This document shows, in pieces, positions 34,399 through 44,441 of a DNA stretch of 64,000 nucleotides. Below the pieces are notes generated by a model. The model did not search any database and was not told the DNA's origin. It saw only the letters and a list, made by a program, of their open reading frames with translations. This DNA comes from Bacillus sp. 03113 (GTDB lineage: Bacteria > Bacillota > Bacilli > Bacillales > Cytobacillaceae). Made by a program: the position numbers and the translations under genes. Each line of letters opens with the position of its first letter. Positions within the stretch are counted from its first letter, which is position 1. The stretch covers positions 123,104 to 187,103 of the forward strand of contig NZ_VATK01000011.1 in assembly GCF_006546985.1 (NCBI RefSeq), given 5' to 3'.

Positions 34399-35214
34399 AT
34401 GAAAAATATTCAACCGATAGATCCAATTGCGTTTTCCCTAGGACCCATTTCCGTACACTGGTACGGTGTTATTATTGGGCTGGGTATCGCTCTTTCTTTA
34501 TGGTTAGTTATAAAAGAATCAGATAAAAGAGGGTTGCCGAAGGATCTATTTCCTGATCTTATGATATGGGCAATTCCTATTGCCATCATCTCTGCTCGCA
34601 TTTATTACGTCATTTTTGAATGGGATTATTATTCAGAACATTTAGGGCAAATACCAGAGATTTGGAATGGAGGAATTGCCATTCATGGAGCGTTAATTGG
34701 TTCTGTTCTAACAGCTTATTTCTTCACAAGAAAGAAAAGGGTCTCATTTTTAAAAGTAGTTGATATCGCTGCACCAGGAATTATATTAGGACAGGCGATT
34801 GGGAGATGGGGCAATTTTATCAATCAAGAAGCTCATGGCGGGGAAGTCAGTAGAGCTTTTCTTGAAAATCTACATTTACCAGAATTCATTATTAATCAAA
34901 TGTATATAAATGGGGTCTATTACCATCCGACTTTTTTGTATGAATCAATTTGGAGTTTATTGGGTCTTATATTCTTGCTGCTGTTAAGAAGAGTAAATTT
35001 AAAAAGAGGAGAAATTTTTCTCTCTTATCTAATTTGGTATTCGATTGGCCGCTTCTTTATCGAGGGTATGCGCACAGATAGCTTAATGTTAACGGAGCAC
35101 TTAAGAATGGCTCAAGTTATCTCAATCGCTTTAGTCATTGTTTCTCTGATCATTATCATTATTAGAAGAGTAAAAGGTTATGATCATGTCCGTTACTTAG
35201 ATAAAGAAGTGTAA
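34399..35214 (+). CDS. lgt: Prolipoprotein diacylglyceryl transferase
   Basis: A 271-aa membrane enzyme that transfers a diacylglyceryl group to the lipobox cysteine of prolipoproteins such as ZnuA. Seven hydrophobic segments are seen. The Lgt signature is [14 protein letters not shown] (near 135-148), and [10 protein letters not shown] and [13 protein letters not shown] are also present. Start at ATG 34399, since GGAGGA lies 8 nt upstream; an ATG at 34372 would place that site inside the gene. Second gene of the hprK cluster. Confidence 0.95.
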   Translation: MKNIQPIDPIAFSLGPISVHWYGVIIGLGIALSLWLVIKESDKRGLPKDLFPDLMIWAIPIAIISARIYYVIFEWDYYSEHLGQIPEIWNGGIAIHGALIGSVLTAYFFTRKKRVSFLKVVDIAAPGIILGQAIGRWGNFINQEAHGGEVSRAFLENLHLPEFIINQMYINGVYYHPTFLYESIWSLLGLIFLLLLRRVNLKRGEIFLSYLIWYSIGRFFIEGMRTDSLMLTEHLRMAQVISIALVIVSLIIIIIRRVKGYDHVRYLDKEV

Positions 35215-35220
35215 AGAGGT

Positions 35221-35258
35221 TGTTCAAAAAGTCCGGGAAAAAAAGCTCCTTTTTGAAC
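35221..35258. repeat. Inverted repeat after lgt (GTTCAAAAAG type)
   Basis: GTTCAAAAAG and CTTTTTGAAC form a 10-bp stem around a 17-nt loop directly after lgt. It may terminate lgt, but no T run follows; it also adjoins a larger palindromic repeat. Confidence 0.55.
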
Positions 35259-35290
35259 ACATTTTTAAAGATTGTCTGTTTTCGTATAGA

Positions 35291-35454
35291 TTGTTGCTTT
35301 TAAACACGCAGACTGCATACACTTCGCTTTCCGTGGGCGAGCGTCAAGTACGCTCCTGCGGGGTCTCGCCTTTCTCGCATTCCCACAGGAGTCTACGTGT
35401 ATGCAGGCTGCTCCAAAACGTTACTCTCAATGTTTTTTATGTCAAAAGCAACAA
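35291..35454. repeat. Nested palindromic intergenic repeat, REP-like
   Basis: Outer arms TTGTTGCTTTT (35291-35301) and AAAAGCAACAA (35444-35454) are perfect. Inside them are 15-bp arms (35308-35322 with 35397-35411, one mismatch), enclosing a GC-rich core with CTTTCCGTGGGCGAGCG and CTCCTGCGGGGTCTCGCC. This core resembles a repeat I remember from many Bacillus intergenic regions. GC content is well above the neighbours. Confidence 0.7.
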
Positions 35455-35501
35455 ACTTTGAGAAAACAGCTTAAAGTTTTAAGATAGAGGTGCTTTTTAA
35501 C

Positions 35502-36452
35502 ATGTTGTTTTCATCTATGAAAAAGGGATTGTTGGTTGGTTTAAAAACCACCTGGTCTCTCAGTAAAATTATTTTCCCAATTACTCTCATTGTGTCCTTG
35601 CTGAGACATACCCCTGTTTTGCCGTGGATCATTCACCTCATCGAACCCATTATGGGCTGGTTCGGACTTTCTGGGGATGCAGCAATCCCGCTTGTCATTG
35701 GGAATTTTCTAAATCTGTATGCTGGAATCGGTGCGATTTTATCTCTAGATTTAAGTGTAAAGGAAGTATTTATCCTTGCTGTTATGCTTTCGTTTTCTCA
35801 TAATCTTTTGGTTGAATCGAGTGTTGCCATTAGGGTTGGGGTAAAACCATGGATCATTCTCGTTGTCAGAATGGGGTTAGCTGTTGTATCAGCATTTATC
35901 ATCAATTTAGTATGGCATGGGGGCTCTGAAATCGCGAAATATGGATTCATTCCTGAAAAAGAACCTGTTGAAGTGACTGGTTTTTTCAACATTCTGATGG
36001 AAGGTTTTGAAAAAGCAGGATTAGGAATTTTTCAGCTTGCCATTATAGTCATTCCACTAATGATCGGAATTCAGCTTTTAAAGGATATAGGATGGCTTGC
36101 CACTTTCTCAAAGTGGATGTCACCGATCACGAAAATGCTTGGTATGAAAGAGAATACGTCTACTACCCTTGCTTCTGGTCTTCTTTTTGGCTTAGCGTAT
36201 GGTGCTGGTGTCATGATTCAACAGGTCCAAGAGGATGGTGTAAGTAAAAAAGACATTACATTAGCCTTTATTTTCCTAGTGGCCTGTCATGCAGTGGTAG
36301 AGGATACACTTGTCTTTATTCCGCTTGGAATTCCGGTACTGCCATTATTGATCATTCGTATAAGTGCAGCTGTATTGCTTACCCTAGTTATAGGATTTAT
36401 GTGGAATAGATCCAATGTTGCAAAAAGAAAGGAAACCGTTTATGAATCATAA
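35502..36452 (+). CDS. yvoD: Nucleoside-recognition (Gate) domain membrane protein YvoD
   Basis: A 316-aa membrane protein with two Gate-domain halves ([21 protein letters not shown] and [20 protein letters not shown]), like the spore-maturation SpmA/SpmB group. Transport substrate unknown. ATG 35502 is preferred, since GTG 35490 lies within the ribosome site AGAGGTG. Position between lgt and ppaX matches B. subtilis yvoD. It overlaps ppaX by 11 bp. Confidence 0.85.
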   Translation: MLFSSMKKGLLVGLKTTWSLSKIIFPITLIVSLLRHTPVLPWIIHLIEPIMGWFGLSGDAAIPLVIGNFLNLYAGIGAILSLDLSVKEVFILAVMLSFSHNLLVESSVAIRVGVKPWIILVVRMGLAVVSAFIINLVWHGGSEIAKYGFIPEKEPVEVTGFFNILMEGFEKAGLGIFQLAIIVIPLMIGIQLLKDIGWLATFSKWMSPITKMLGMKENTSTTLASGLLFGLAYGAGVMIQQVQEDGVSKKDITLAFIFLVACHAVVEDTLVFIPLGIPVLPLLIIRISAAVLLTLVIGFMWNRSNVAKRKETVYES

Positions 36453-37095
36453 AATTAATACGATACTCTTTGATTTAGATGGAACATTAATCGATACAAA
36501 TGAATTAATTATCAAATCATTTCTACATACGCTTGATCAATACTTTCCTGGGCAATATAAAAGAGAGGATGTCCTTCCTTTTATAGGACCAAGTCTGCAT
36601 GAAACCTTTTCTTCTTTAGATAAAGACAGAACAGAAGAAATGATTCAAACGTATCGCACCTTTAATATCTCGAATCATGACTTGCTTGTGACAGAATTTG
36701 ATGGAGTATTTGAAACGGTGAAAGCATTAAAAGAGAAAAATTATAAAATGGGAATCGTCACAACGAAAATGTCTGATGTTGTGAAGATGGGTTTACAGCT
36801 TACGCAATTAGATCAATTTTTTGATATTGTCGTTGCCTTAGATCATGTTGAAAAAGCGAAGCCTGATCCTGAGCCGATTTATAAAGCATTGGAGTTATTA
36901 AGTGGACGCCCTGAGGAAACGATTATGGTTGGAGATAATTACCACGATATTTTAGCTGGGAAAAATGCAGGTACAAAAACAGCGGGTGTTGCTTGGACGA
37001 TTAAGGGAAGAGAGTATTTAGCGAGTTTTCATCCTGATTATGTTTTAGATAATATGAAGGATTTGCTTAGCATAGTTGACGGGAAGGAACTATGA
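36442..37095 (+). CDS. ppaX: Pyrophosphatase PpaX (HAD superfamily)
   Basis: A 217-aa HAD hydrolase. Motif I is [10 protein letters not shown] (near 10-19), motif II is VTTKM, the motif III Lys is in [10 protein letters not shown] and motif IV is [11 protein letters not shown]. PpaX removes the pyrophosphate made when HprK/P dephosphorylates Ser-HPr by phosphorolysis, so its place in the hprK cluster is functional. ATG 36442 follows AGAAAGGA by 8 nt. It overlaps yvoD by 11 bp and yvoF by 4 bp. Confidence 0.92.
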   Translation: MNHKINTILFDLDGTLIDTNELIIKSFLHTLDQYFPGQYKREDVLPFIGPSLHETFSSLDKDRTEEMIQTYRTFNISNHDLLVTEFDGVFETVKALKEKNYKMGIVTTKMSDVVKMGLQLTQLDQFFDIVVALDHVEKAKPDPEPIYKALELLSGRPEETIMVGDNYHDILAGKNAGTKTAGVAWTIKGREYLASFHPDYVLDNMKDLLSIVDGKEL

Positions 37096-37625
37096 GGAAG
37101 ACGACCCGATACCCGGTGAATGGTACGAACTCATTATGGCAACTGTATAGTACAGTACCATTTTGGAAGGTAATTAGAAATTTTATCTTCATTCAATTAG
37201 CAAGATATACACCTTTTTTTCGTTTGAAAAATTGGATGTATCGCACTTTTCTCCGTATGGAGGTAGGGAATTATACTTCCTTTGCCTTAATGTCTATGCC
37301 TGATATTCTGTTTCCTGAAAAAATAAAAGTTGGAGAAAATACAATTATTGGTTATAATACGACCATTTTGGCACATGAGTACTTAATTAAAGAGTACAGG
37401 CTTGGGGAAGTATCAATTGGAAATGAAGTGATGATTGGAGCTAATTCGACGATATTGCCAGGAGTAAAAATTGGAGACAAAGCGATTGTTTCAGCAGGGA
37501 CGCTTGTGCATCAGGATGTTCCTGAAGGTGCATTCGTAGGCGGAAATCCAATGAAAATCATTTATACAAAAGAAGAATTAGCGTTGAGATGGAAGGATGA
37601 TCCGATATATCGGGTGGAAAAGTAA
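37092..37625 (+). CDS. yvoF: Hexapeptide-repeat acyltransferase YvoF
   Basis: A 177-aa left-handed beta-helix acyltransferase. Hexapeptide repeats run from about 75 to 155 ([47 protein letters not shown]), ending with [10 protein letters not shown]. The N-terminus is basic. Substrate unknown; an O-acetyltransferase role is the family norm. The start ATGA overlaps the ppaX stop, last gene of the cluster. Confidence 0.85.
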   Translation: MRKTTRYPVNGTNSLWQLYSTVPFWKVIRNFIFIQLARYTPFFRLKNWMYRTFLRMEVGNYTSFALMSMPDILFPEKIKVGENTIIGYNTTILAHEYLIKEYRLGEVSIGNEVMIGANSTILPGVKIGDKAIVSAGTLVHQDVPEGAFVGGNPMKIIYTKEELALRWKDDPIYRVEK

Positions 37626-37629
37626 GGAT

Positions 37630-37665
37630 GGCTTCGTTAACCAATTGGTTAGCTGAGCCTTTTTT
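37630..37665 (+). terminator. Intrinsic terminator of the hprK-yvoF cluster
   Basis: A 15-bp imperfect stem GGCTTCGTTAACCAA (37630-37644) / TTGGTTAGCTGAGCC (37645-37659) followed by TTTTTT. Confidence 0.75.
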
Positions 37666-37712
37666 AAAAGGTAAACAATCATGAAGTTTTTCTAAAAAAG
37701 TTGTTAAGTTTA

Positions 37713-37777
37713 TTGACGTAAGAATAGATGAGGGTTACACTACATATAGCTTCAGTTTGCTAATACATTAGCGAACT
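37713..37777 (+). promoter_or_regulatory. Promoter and palindromic operator of the his operon
   Basis: -35 TTGACG (37713-37718), 17-bp spacer, -10 TACACT (37736-37741). Twelve bases later an inverted repeat AGTTTGCTAAT-AC-ATTAGCGAACT (37754-37777, 11-bp arms, one mismatch) lies over the expected start of the transcript. It looks like an operator; the TrpR-family regulator YerC/HisR is a candidate. No T-box or attenuator leader is visible. Confidence 0.6.
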
Positions 37778-37814
37778 AAAGGATTTTGTAATTAACGTCA
37801 TAGAGGTGGATGGC

Positions 37815-38999
37815 ATGACTCAGTTATTTATGTTTGAAAAGCCGTTAGGCATGAGAGATACATTACCAGAATTATATGAAGCAAAAGGAAAAGTAAGATC
37901 CAAAATGGAATCTGAAATTAAGCAGTGGGGCTATCAATTTATTGAAACTCCTACATTAGAATATTATGAAACGGTTGGAACCGCTTCTGCTATATTAGAT
38001 CAAAAGCTTTTTAAACTGCTTGATCAACAAGGGCATACACTTGTATTGCGGCCTGAAATGACTACACCGATTGCAAGGGTAGCAGCTTCAAAGCTGTTAA
38101 AGGAAGATTTGCCTATTCGCCTTGCTTATTCTGCTAATGTGTACCGAGCTCAACAAAGAGAAGGCGGAAGACCAGCAGAATTTGAACAAATTGGCGGAGA
38201 ATGTATCGGTGACCATACAATCAGTGCTGATGGTGAAGGGATTGCCTTAATGATCTCTGCCCTTAAAAAAGCAGGACTGAAAAATTTTCGAATTTCAGTT
38301 GGGCATATCGGTTTTGTAAAAGAGTTTTTCCTGCAAATATTAGGAACGGAAGAACGAGCAGAATCGTTAACGAAATATTTATTTGAAAAAAATTATGTTG
38401 GTTACCGGAATCATATCAATCAATTAGCTTTGTCTTCGATCGACAAACAAAGGCTTCTTGACTTTTTAAAGCTAAGAGGCGGAATTGAAATGATTGAATT
38501 TGCACATAGTCTAGTTGAAAATGAAAAAGGCAAGGAAGCTTTGAATCAGCTGATGCAGCTATGGGAGATCATTGTTGATTATCAATTGGAGTCTCGAGTG
38601 AAGTTTGATTTAACTCTTGTTAGCCATATGAGCTATTATACTGGCATCTTGTATGAAGTATATGCCGAAAGAGTAGGCTTTCCAATTGGAAGCGGAGGAC
38701 GATACGATTTATTATTAGAAAAATTCGGTAAGTCCACAGGAGCAACTGGATTTGCTATTCGAATTGATCGTTTACTAGAGGCACTTGGCAAATTGGAGAG
38801 CAATGATCCGATTCATTGCATCATTTTTAGTGCTGAACGAAGAAAGGAAGCCTATCAGATCGCGAGGGAAAAGCGTGAAGACGGGATCAAGGTTGTATTA
38901 CAGGATATTAGTGGAGTAAAAAATATGGATGCCTATACAAATCAGTATTATGACTTAACCTTTTTAGTTGGAAAAGCTGGAAAGGAGCCAGTTAGATGA
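37815..38999 (+). CDS. hisZ: ATP phosphoribosyltransferase regulatory subunit HisZ
   Basis: A 394-aa class II aminoacyl-tRNA-synthetase-like protein that lacks catalytic function. It keeps motif 2 ([12 protein letters not shown]) and HisRS-like [10 protein letters not shown] and [11 protein letters not shown]. It partners with the short-form HisG to make an active, histidine-inhibited enzyme for the first step of histidine synthesis. ATG 37815 is preferred to GTG 37806, which lies inside the ribosome site AGAGGTGG. Overlaps hisG by 4 bp. Confidence 0.93.
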   Translation: MTQLFMFEKPLGMRDTLPELYEAKGKVRSKMESEIKQWGYQFIETPTLEYYETVGTASAILDQKLFKLLDQQGHTLVLRPEMTTPIARVAASKLLKEDLPIRLAYSANVYRAQQREGGRPAEFEQIGGECIGDHTISADGEGIALMISALKKAGLKNFRISVGHIGFVKEFFLQILGTEERAESLTKYLFEKNYVGYRNHINQLALSSIDKQRLLDFLKLRGGIEMIEFAHSLVENEKGKEALNQLMQLWEIIVDYQLESRVKFDLTLVSHMSYYTGILYEVYAERVGFPIGSGGRYDLLLEKFGKSTGATGFAIRIDRLLEALGKLESNDPIHCIIFSAERRKEAYQIAREKREDGIKVVLQDISGVKNMDAYTNQYYDLTFLVGKAGKEPVR

Positions 39000-39640
39000 A
39001 GGACGTTTTAACAATTGCTATGCCAAAGGGCCGAATTTTCGAAGAGGCAGCCGATTTGCTTCGGCAAGCAGGATTTAAGCTGCCTCCTGAATTCGATGAT
39101 TCAAGAAAATTAATTATCGATGTAGAGGAAGAAAATTTTCGTTTTATTTTAGCTAAACCGATGGATGTTCCAACCTATGTGGAACATGGAGTAGCAGACT
39201 TAGGAATTGCCGGGAAAGACGTTATGCTTGAAGAAAAACGAGATGTATACGAGCTGCTGGATTTAAATATTAGTCAATGCTATTTGGCAGTAGCAGGATT
39301 GCCGAATACAAAATTAAATGACATCGCACCGAAAATTGCAACGAAATATCCACATGTTGCGGCAGCTTATTTTAGAGAACAAGGTGCTCAGGTTGAAATT
39401 ATTAAATTAAATGGTTCCATTGAATTAGCACCTATTATTGGTCTATCAGATCGAATTGTCGATATCGTATCAACAGGAAGAACCTTGCTTGAAAATGGAT
39501 TAGTGGAATATGAGCACATTGTTGATATTACCTCCAGACTCATTGTGAATCCTGCAAGCTATCGAATGAAGGATGAACGGATAAGCGAGCTGGTTGACCG
39601 ATTAAGTAAGGTCATTAAATTGGAAAAAGATTATGTGTAA
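38996..39640 (+). CDS. hisG: ATP phosphoribosyltransferase catalytic subunit, short form
   Basis: A 214-aa short-form HisG, without the C-terminal regulatory domain, as expected beside hisZ. Visible motifs: [22 protein letters not shown], and the PRPP-binding loop [15 protein letters not shown] (near 155-169). It condenses ATP with PRPP. Start ATGA overlaps the hisZ stop. Confidence 0.96.
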   Translation: MKDVLTIAMPKGRIFEEAADLLRQAGFKLPPEFDDSRKLIIDVEEENFRFILAKPMDVPTYVEHGVADLGIAGKDVMLEEKRDVYELLDLNISQCYLAVAGLPNTKLNDIAPKIATKYPHVAAAYFREQGAQVEIIKLNGSIELAPIIGLSDRIVDIVSTGRTLLENGLVEYEHIVDITSRLIVNPASYRMKDERISELVDRLSKVIKLEKDYV

Positions 39641-39667
39641 GAAAGTGCTTCTGGAAGGATGAGCTAG

Positions 39668-40936
39668 GTGAAAATTGTTAAAGTCAGTAAAGATGATTCG
39701 ATTAAACGTTCTGTAGATTCAGGTACAAAGGAACAACTATCAATCGTCAAATCTATTATTGAAGATGTAAGAAATAATGGAGATCAATCTCTTCTAAAAT
39801 ACACAGAAAAATTTGATCAAGCACACCTTACTTCTCTTGCTGTAACAGATGAAGAGCTTGAAGCTGCTTATCTTGAAATTGATGCAAGTACGGTAAGCAT
39901 TATTCAAGAAGCTGCGAATAATATACGTGTCTATCATCAGAATCAATTAAAAACCTCTTGGATGACGACAAGTGATAATGGAACGTTACTTGGTCAAAAG
40001 GTAACTGCACTTGATTCAGTTGGTGTGTATGTACCTGGAGGAACAGCACGTTATCCTTCCTCTGTTTTAATGAATGTCATTCCTGCAAAGGTTGCAGGGG
40101 TGGAAAGAATCGTGATGGTATCTCCTCCTGATGAAAATGGAAAATTGCCTGCAGCTGTATTAATAGCTGCAAAGGAAGCAGGAGTAAAGGAAATTTATAA
40201 GGTTGGCGGTGCACAAGCGATTGCAGGACTAGCCTATGGAACGGAAACGATCAAGCCTGTTGATAAAATTGTCGGTCCAGGAAATATTTTTGTAGCATTA
40301 GCAAAAAGAGAAGTTTACGGAGATGTTGATATCGATATGATTGCTGGTCCAAGTGAGATTGCTGTATTAGCAGATGAAACAGCAAGACCGAATGAGGTAG
40401 CAGCGGACTTACTATCACAAGCAGAGCATGATCCACGTGCTTGTAGTGTTCTCGTAACTCCATCTTTGGAGCTTGCTGAAAAAGTGGCAGCTGAAGTTGA
40501 AAAGCAGCTAGAAACTTTACCGAGAAAATCGATCGCGACGCAATCCATTGAAAACTACGGCGTTATTTATTTAACAGAAACGATGGAGGAAGCGATCGAT
40601 ACGGTGAACCGCCTTGCTCCGGAGCATTTAGAGGTGCTATCGTCAAATCCATTAGAGCTGCTGGGAAAAATCCGCCACGCTGGAGCGATTTTCTTAGGGA
40701 GATATAGTCCTGAACCGATCGGAGATTATTTTGCTGGTCCAAACCACGTATTGCCTACGAATGGAACGGCCAGATTTTCAAGCCCGTTAAATGTTGAAGA
40801 TTTTCAAAAGAAATCCAGCATTATCTATTACAGCGAACAAGCTTTCCATGAAAATGGGGAGAAAATCGCAGCATTTGCTAGACTAGAGGGATTAGAAGCT
40901 CACGCAAGAGCGATTGAGGAAAGATATAATAAATAA
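39668..40936 (+). CDS. hisD: Histidinol dehydrogenase
   Basis: A 422-aa zinc-dependent enzyme for the last two oxidations, L-histidinol to L-histidine. Signature regions are [19 protein letters not shown], the family pattern [28 protein letters not shown] and GPNHVLPT near the C-terminus with zinc-ligand histidines. Start codon GTG 39668 with GGAAGGA 8 nt upstream. The gene follows hisG after 27 bp. Confidence 0.96.
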   Translation: MKIVKVSKDDSIKRSVDSGTKEQLSIVKSIIEDVRNNGDQSLLKYTEKFDQAHLTSLAVTDEELEAAYLEIDASTVSIIQEAANNIRVYHQNQLKTSWMTTSDNGTLLGQKVTALDSVGVYVPGGTARYPSSVLMNVIPAKVAGVERIVMVSPPDENGKLPAAVLIAAKEAGVKEIYKVGGAQAIAGLAYGTETIKPVDKIVGPGNIFVALAKREVYGDVDIDMIAGPSEIAVLADETARPNEVAADLLSQAEHDPRACSVLVTPSLELAEKVAAEVEKQLETLPRKSIATQSIENYGVIYLTETMEEAIDTVNRLAPEHLEVLSSNPLELLGKIRHAGAIFLGRYSPEPIGDYFAGPNHVLPTNGTARFSSPLNVEDFQKKSSIIYYSEQAFHENGEKIAAFARLEGLEAHARAIEERYNK

Positions 40937-40961
40937 GATTGCCGGATGGAGGATATGGGGT

Positions 40962-41549
40962 ATGACAAGAACTTCAACGATTACCAGAAAAACAAATGAA
41001 ACAGACATTCAATTATCCTTTCATATTGATGGGGAAGGAAAAGCGGAATTAGAGACTGGAGTCCCATTTTTAACACATATGCTTGATTTGTTTACAAAGC
41101 ATGGTCAATTTGATTTAACGGTCAATGCAAAAGGAGATACCGAGGTCGATGATCACCATACGGCAGAGGATATCGGGATTTGTCTTGGGCATGCGTTAAA
41201 GGAAGCGCTTGGAGATAAAAAAGGGATTAAACGTTACGGAAATGCATTTGTTCCTATGGACGAAGCTTTGGCTCAGGTCGTTGTTGATTTAAGCAATCGT
41301 CCGCATCTTGAAATGCGTGCACAATTTCCAAGTCAAAAGGTAGGAACCTTTGATACGGAACTCGTGCATGAGTTTTTATGGAAGCTTGCACTTGAAGCTC
41401 GAATGAATTTACATGTCATTGTTCATTACGGTCAAAATACACACCATATCATAGAAGCGATTTTTAAAGCTTTAGCGCGAGCTCTTGATGAAGCAACGCT
41501 AGTAGATCCACGCATAAAAGGGGTACCATCTACGAAAGGGATGTTATAA
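40962..41549 (+). CDS. hisB: Imidazoleglycerol-phosphate dehydratase
   Basis: A 195-aa monofunctional HisB. Duplicated His-rich metal motifs [24 protein letters not shown] and [13 protein letters not shown] [12 protein letters not shown] bind manganese. It converts imidazole-glycerol phosphate to imidazole-acetol phosphate. ATG 40962 has GGAGG 9 nt upstream; an upstream frame to 40914 is not needed, and 195 aa equals the usual length. Confidence 0.95.
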   Translation: MTRTSTITRKTNETDIQLSFHIDGEGKAELETGVPFLTHMLDLFTKHGQFDLTVNAKGDTEVDDHHTAEDIGICLGHALKEALGDKKGIKRYGNAFVPMDEALAQVVVDLSNRPHLEMRAQFPSQKVGTFDTELVHEFLWKLALEARMNLHVIVHYGQNTHHIIEAIFKALARALDEATLVDPRIKGVPSTKGML

Positions 41550-42176
41550 ATGATCGGGATCATTGATTACGGAATGGGGAATCTTTTCAGTGTCAGCAAG
41601 GCATTAGAGAGATTGAATGTTCCTTATTTTATCTCAGAAGATAAGGAAGAATTGAAAAAGGCAGACGGATTAATTCTTCCTGGAGTTGGGGCATTTAAAG
41701 ATGCTATGGAACGATTAAATACCACAGGTTTAACAGAGATGATTCAAGAATACGTTCAATCTGGGAAACCGTTTCTAGGGATTTGTCTAGGCATGCAGCT
41801 TTTATTTGAAGAAAGCGAAGAAATTAAATTAACGAAGGGTCTATGCTTATTGCCAGGAAGAGTGATTCGTTTTGCCGGACAGAGCAAAGCGGGAGAAAGC
41901 TATAAAGTTCCTCATATGGGCTGGAATCGTTTGAAATTTGTTCACTCATCTCCATTATTGAACAATGTGGAAGAGGATCATGTCTATTTTGTTCATTCAT
42001 ATTTTGCTTCTACAGAGCAAGAAGAGGTAATCATTGCAAAGAGTGATTACTTTGAAGAAGTTCCAGCGGTAGTTGGTCAAAATAATATTTATGGCATGCA
42101 ATTTCACCCAGAAAAGAGCAGTAAGATAGGGATGAAGCTGCTTCGTAACTTCACAGAATTGATTAGGAAAGGATGA
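41550..42176 (+). CDS. hisH: Imidazole glycerol phosphate synthase, glutaminase subunit
   Basis: A 208-aa class I glutamine amidotransferase. The nucleophile elbow [11 protein letters not shown] holds the catalytic Cys (near 80), and the His/Glu pair is in GMQFHPEKS. It releases ammonia that passes to HisF. The ATG directly follows the hisB stop codon (no gap), indicating coupled translation. Confidence 0.96.
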   Translation: MIGIIDYGMGNLFSVSKALERLNVPYFISEDKEELKKADGLILPGVGAFKDAMERLNTTGLTEMIQEYVQSGKPFLGICLGMQLLFEESEEIKLTKGLCLLPGRVIRFAGQSKAGESYKVPHMGWNRLKFVHSSPLLNNVEEDHVYFVHSYFASTEQEEVIIAKSDYFEEVPAVVGQNNIYGMQFHPEKSSKIGMKLLRNFTELIRKG

Positions 42177-42183
42177 CTGTTTC

Positions 42184-42915
42184 ATGAGCTTTACACTCTA
42201 TCCCGCGATTGATATGAGAGGAGGAAAATGCGTAAGACTGATACAAGGTGATTACGATAAAGAAACCGTTTATGGCGATTCTCCTTTTGATATGGCAAAT
42301 AATTTTGACCAAGCAGGTGCATCATGGATCCATATGGTTGATCTTGATGGGGCAAAGGATGGAAAAAGAGTAAATGATTCTTTCGTCATCCAAGCAGCGA
42401 ATAAATTAAAAGCAAAAGTCCAAATCGGTGGAGGGATCCGAACGGAAGCCGATATTGTTCATTATTTGGAAAATGGGATTGAAAGAGTGATCATTGGTAG
42501 CATTGCCATTTCAAATCCTGATTTTGCGATCGAGATGATTAAAAAATATGGTCAGCAAATTGCGGTGGGAATTGATGCCAAGGATGGTTTTGTTGCCACT
42601 CATGGTTGGCTGAATACCTCAAGTGTGAAGGCTGTTGAGGTAGGAAAAAGGTTTGCAGATGCAGGTGCAGAAACATTCATTTTTACCGATATTGCGACGG
42701 ATGGGATGTTGTCAGGACCAAATGTAGAAGCGGTAGCTCTAATGGCTCAAGAAACAGGAAAAGCGGTCATTGCTTCTGGAGGTGTAAGCCAGCTTCAGGA
42801 TTTAATCGTGTTAAAGGAGCTTTCTAATAAAGGAATTGCAGGTGCGATTGTCGGTAAAGCCATCTATGAAGGCCGGTTTACAGTGGAAGAAGCCTTGAAA
42901 GAGGTGGAAATCTAA
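42184..42915 (+). CDS. hisA: Phosphoribosylformimino-AICAR ribotide isomerase
   Basis: A 243-aa (beta/alpha)8 barrel with catalytic aspartates in [14 protein letters not shown] (Asp8 region) and [13 protein letters not shown], plus phosphate loops [13 protein letters not shown] and VIASGGVSQ. Opens the ribose ring of ProFAR, feeding PRFAR to HisF-HisH. Shares one base with hisF. Confidence 0.96.
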   Translation: MSFTLYPAIDMRGGKCVRLIQGDYDKETVYGDSPFDMANNFDQAGASWIHMVDLDGAKDGKRVNDSFVIQAANKLKAKVQIGGGIRTEADIVHYLENGIERVIIGSIAISNPDFAIEMIKKYGQQIAVGIDAKDGFVATHGWLNTSSVKAVEVGKRFADAGAETFIFTDIATDGMLSGPNVEAVALMAQETGKAVIASGGVSQLQDLIVLKELSNKGIAGAIVGKAIYEGRFTVEEALKEVEI

Positions 42916-43673
42916 TGTTAACGAAACGCATTATCCCTTGTTTAGATGTGAAGGATGGCCGTGTTGTTAAAGGAATTCAATTTGTGCAGCTTCGAGACGC
43001 TGGGGATCCGGTTGAACTAGCACGATTTTACGACGAGCAAGGTGCAGATGAATTGGTTTTTCTTGATATTTCTGCTTCAGTTGAAGGTAGAAAGACGATG
43101 GAGGATGTCGTCCGTTCAGTGGCTTCTCAACTAGCCATTCCTTTTACAGTCGGCGGTGGAATCAATTCTTTAGAAGATATGAAAAGAATTTTGCGAGCAG
43201 GTGCGGATAAAGTATCTTTAAATACGGCTGCCGTTAATAATCCCGCGCTTATTCAGGAAGGGGCTAATTTCTTCGGATCTCAGTGTATTGTTGTGGCAAT
43301 TGATGCCAAATTTGATGTTGAACTGGGAAGCTGGAGGGTTTATACTCATGGGGGGAGAAACCCTGTAGATAAAGAAGTGATTGAATGGGCACAAGAAGCC
43401 GTTCGTCTTGGTGCAGGGGAAATATTATTAACAAGCATGGACTCTGATGGAGAAAAGAATGGATTTGATCTTTCCTTAACGAAAGCTGTTAGTGAAGCAG
43501 TATCCGTCCCAGTTATTGCATCCGGAGGAGCTGGTAACTCTGTGCATTTTGAAGAGGCATTTAAGGAAGGAAAGGCAGATGCTGCTTTGGCGGCTTCTAT
43601 TTTTCACTACAAAGAAACTTCAGTGTCTGAAGTTAAATCTTACTTAAAAGAAAAAGGGGTGGTCGTCCGATGA
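42915..43673 (+). CDS. hisF: Imidazole glycerol phosphate synthase, cyclase subunit
   Basis: A 252-aa barrel paralogous to HisA. Catalytic Asp residues are in [14 protein letters not shown] (near residue 11) and [14 protein letters not shown] (near 130); phosphate loops FTVGGGINS and VIASGGAGN. It uses ammonia from HisH to form IGP and AICAR. Overlaps hisA by 1 bp and hisI by 4 bp. Confidence 0.96.
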   Translation: MLTKRIIPCLDVKDGRVVKGIQFVQLRDAGDPVELARFYDEQGADELVFLDISASVEGRKTMEDVVRSVASQLAIPFTVGGGINSLEDMKRILRAGADKVSLNTAAVNNPALIQEGANFFGSQCIVVAIDAKFDVELGSWRVYTHGGRNPVDKEVIEWAQEAVRLGAGEILLTSMDSDGEKNGFDLSLTKAVSEAVSVPVIASGGAGNSVHFEEAFKEGKADAALAASIFHYKETSVSEVKSYLKEKGVVVR

Positions 43674-44320
43674 ACATAGACGGCATTAGATTTGATGAAA
43701 AAGGACTTATCCCTGCGATTATACAAGATGCCAATACGAAAGAAGTATTAACATTGGCTTATATGAACAGAGATTCATTGCAGAAAACAATTGAAACAGG
43801 TGAAACATGGTTTTATAGCCGATCAAGACAAGAGCTATGGCATAAGGGTGGAACAAGCGGGAATATCCAGAAGGTTACCGAATTGAAATATGACTGTGAT
43901 CAGGATGCTATTGTTGCACTTGTGAATCCAGCCGGCCCAGCTTGTCATACAGGAGCAGTAAGCTGCTTTTCAGAAACTTTTTATCGATTCGAAAAAGGTG
44001 AAACACCTATTGCGCAATTATCTGATTATCAAATATTATTAAAGCTAGAACAAGTCATCCATGATCGAGAAATAGAGCGTCCAGAAGGTGCTTATACGAC
44101 CTATCTATTTGAAAAAGGCGTCGATAAGATCTTGAAAAAAGTTGGCGAAGAAGCAGCTGAGGTTATTATTGCAGCCAAAAATCGCAGCCATGAAGAATTA
44201 AAATGGGAAGCATCAGACTTACTTTATCATTTATTGGTGCTTTTAAGGGAACAAGAGCTTCCATTTAAAGAAATTCTCAAAGTTCTTGAAGAACGCCATA
44301 CAAAATCAGATAGTCATTAA
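43670..44320 (+). CDS. hisI: Bifunctional phosphoribosyl-AMP cyclohydrolase/phosphoribosyl-ATP pyrophosphatase
   Basis: A 216-aa HisIE fusion. The N-terminal cyclohydrolase half has [15 protein letters not shown] and metal ligands in YDCDQDA and GPACHTG. The C-terminal MazG-like pyrophosphohydrolase half has [14 protein letters not shown] and [13 protein letters not shown]. It performs steps 2 and 3 of the pathway. Last gene of the operon, before a strong terminator. Confidence 0.96.
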   Translation: MNIDGIRFDEKGLIPAIIQDANTKEVLTLAYMNRDSLQKTIETGETWFYSRSRQELWHKGGTSGNIQKVTELKYDCDQDAIVALVNPAGPACHTGAVSCFSETFYRFEKGETPIAQLSDYQILLKLEQVIHDREIERPEGAYTTYLFEKGVDKILKKVGEEAAEVIIAAKNRSHEELKWEASDLLYHLLVLLREQELPFKEILKVLEERHTKSDSH

Positions 44321-44356
44321 AAACAAAAAACCGGCGCTTGCCGGTTTTTTGTTTTA
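44321..44356 (+). terminator. Intrinsic terminator of the his operon
   Basis: A perfect 15-bp stem (44321-44335 with 44340-44354) with loop GCTT, the GC core ACCGGC/GCCGGT and a T-rich right arm. Confidence 0.9.
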
Positions 44357-44441
44357 ATTTCAACATTTTGACCTCTTCTCTGCCTGCTAAACTATGTGTT
44401 ATACTGTTTACTTAGGTAATTAAGAATTTATGGAGGATTTC

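Noticed and set aside
37666..37814. T-box (tRNA-His) leader before hisZ
   Set aside because: The stretch is too short and lacks the conserved T-box sequence and a terminator; a promoter plus a short palindrome explain it better.
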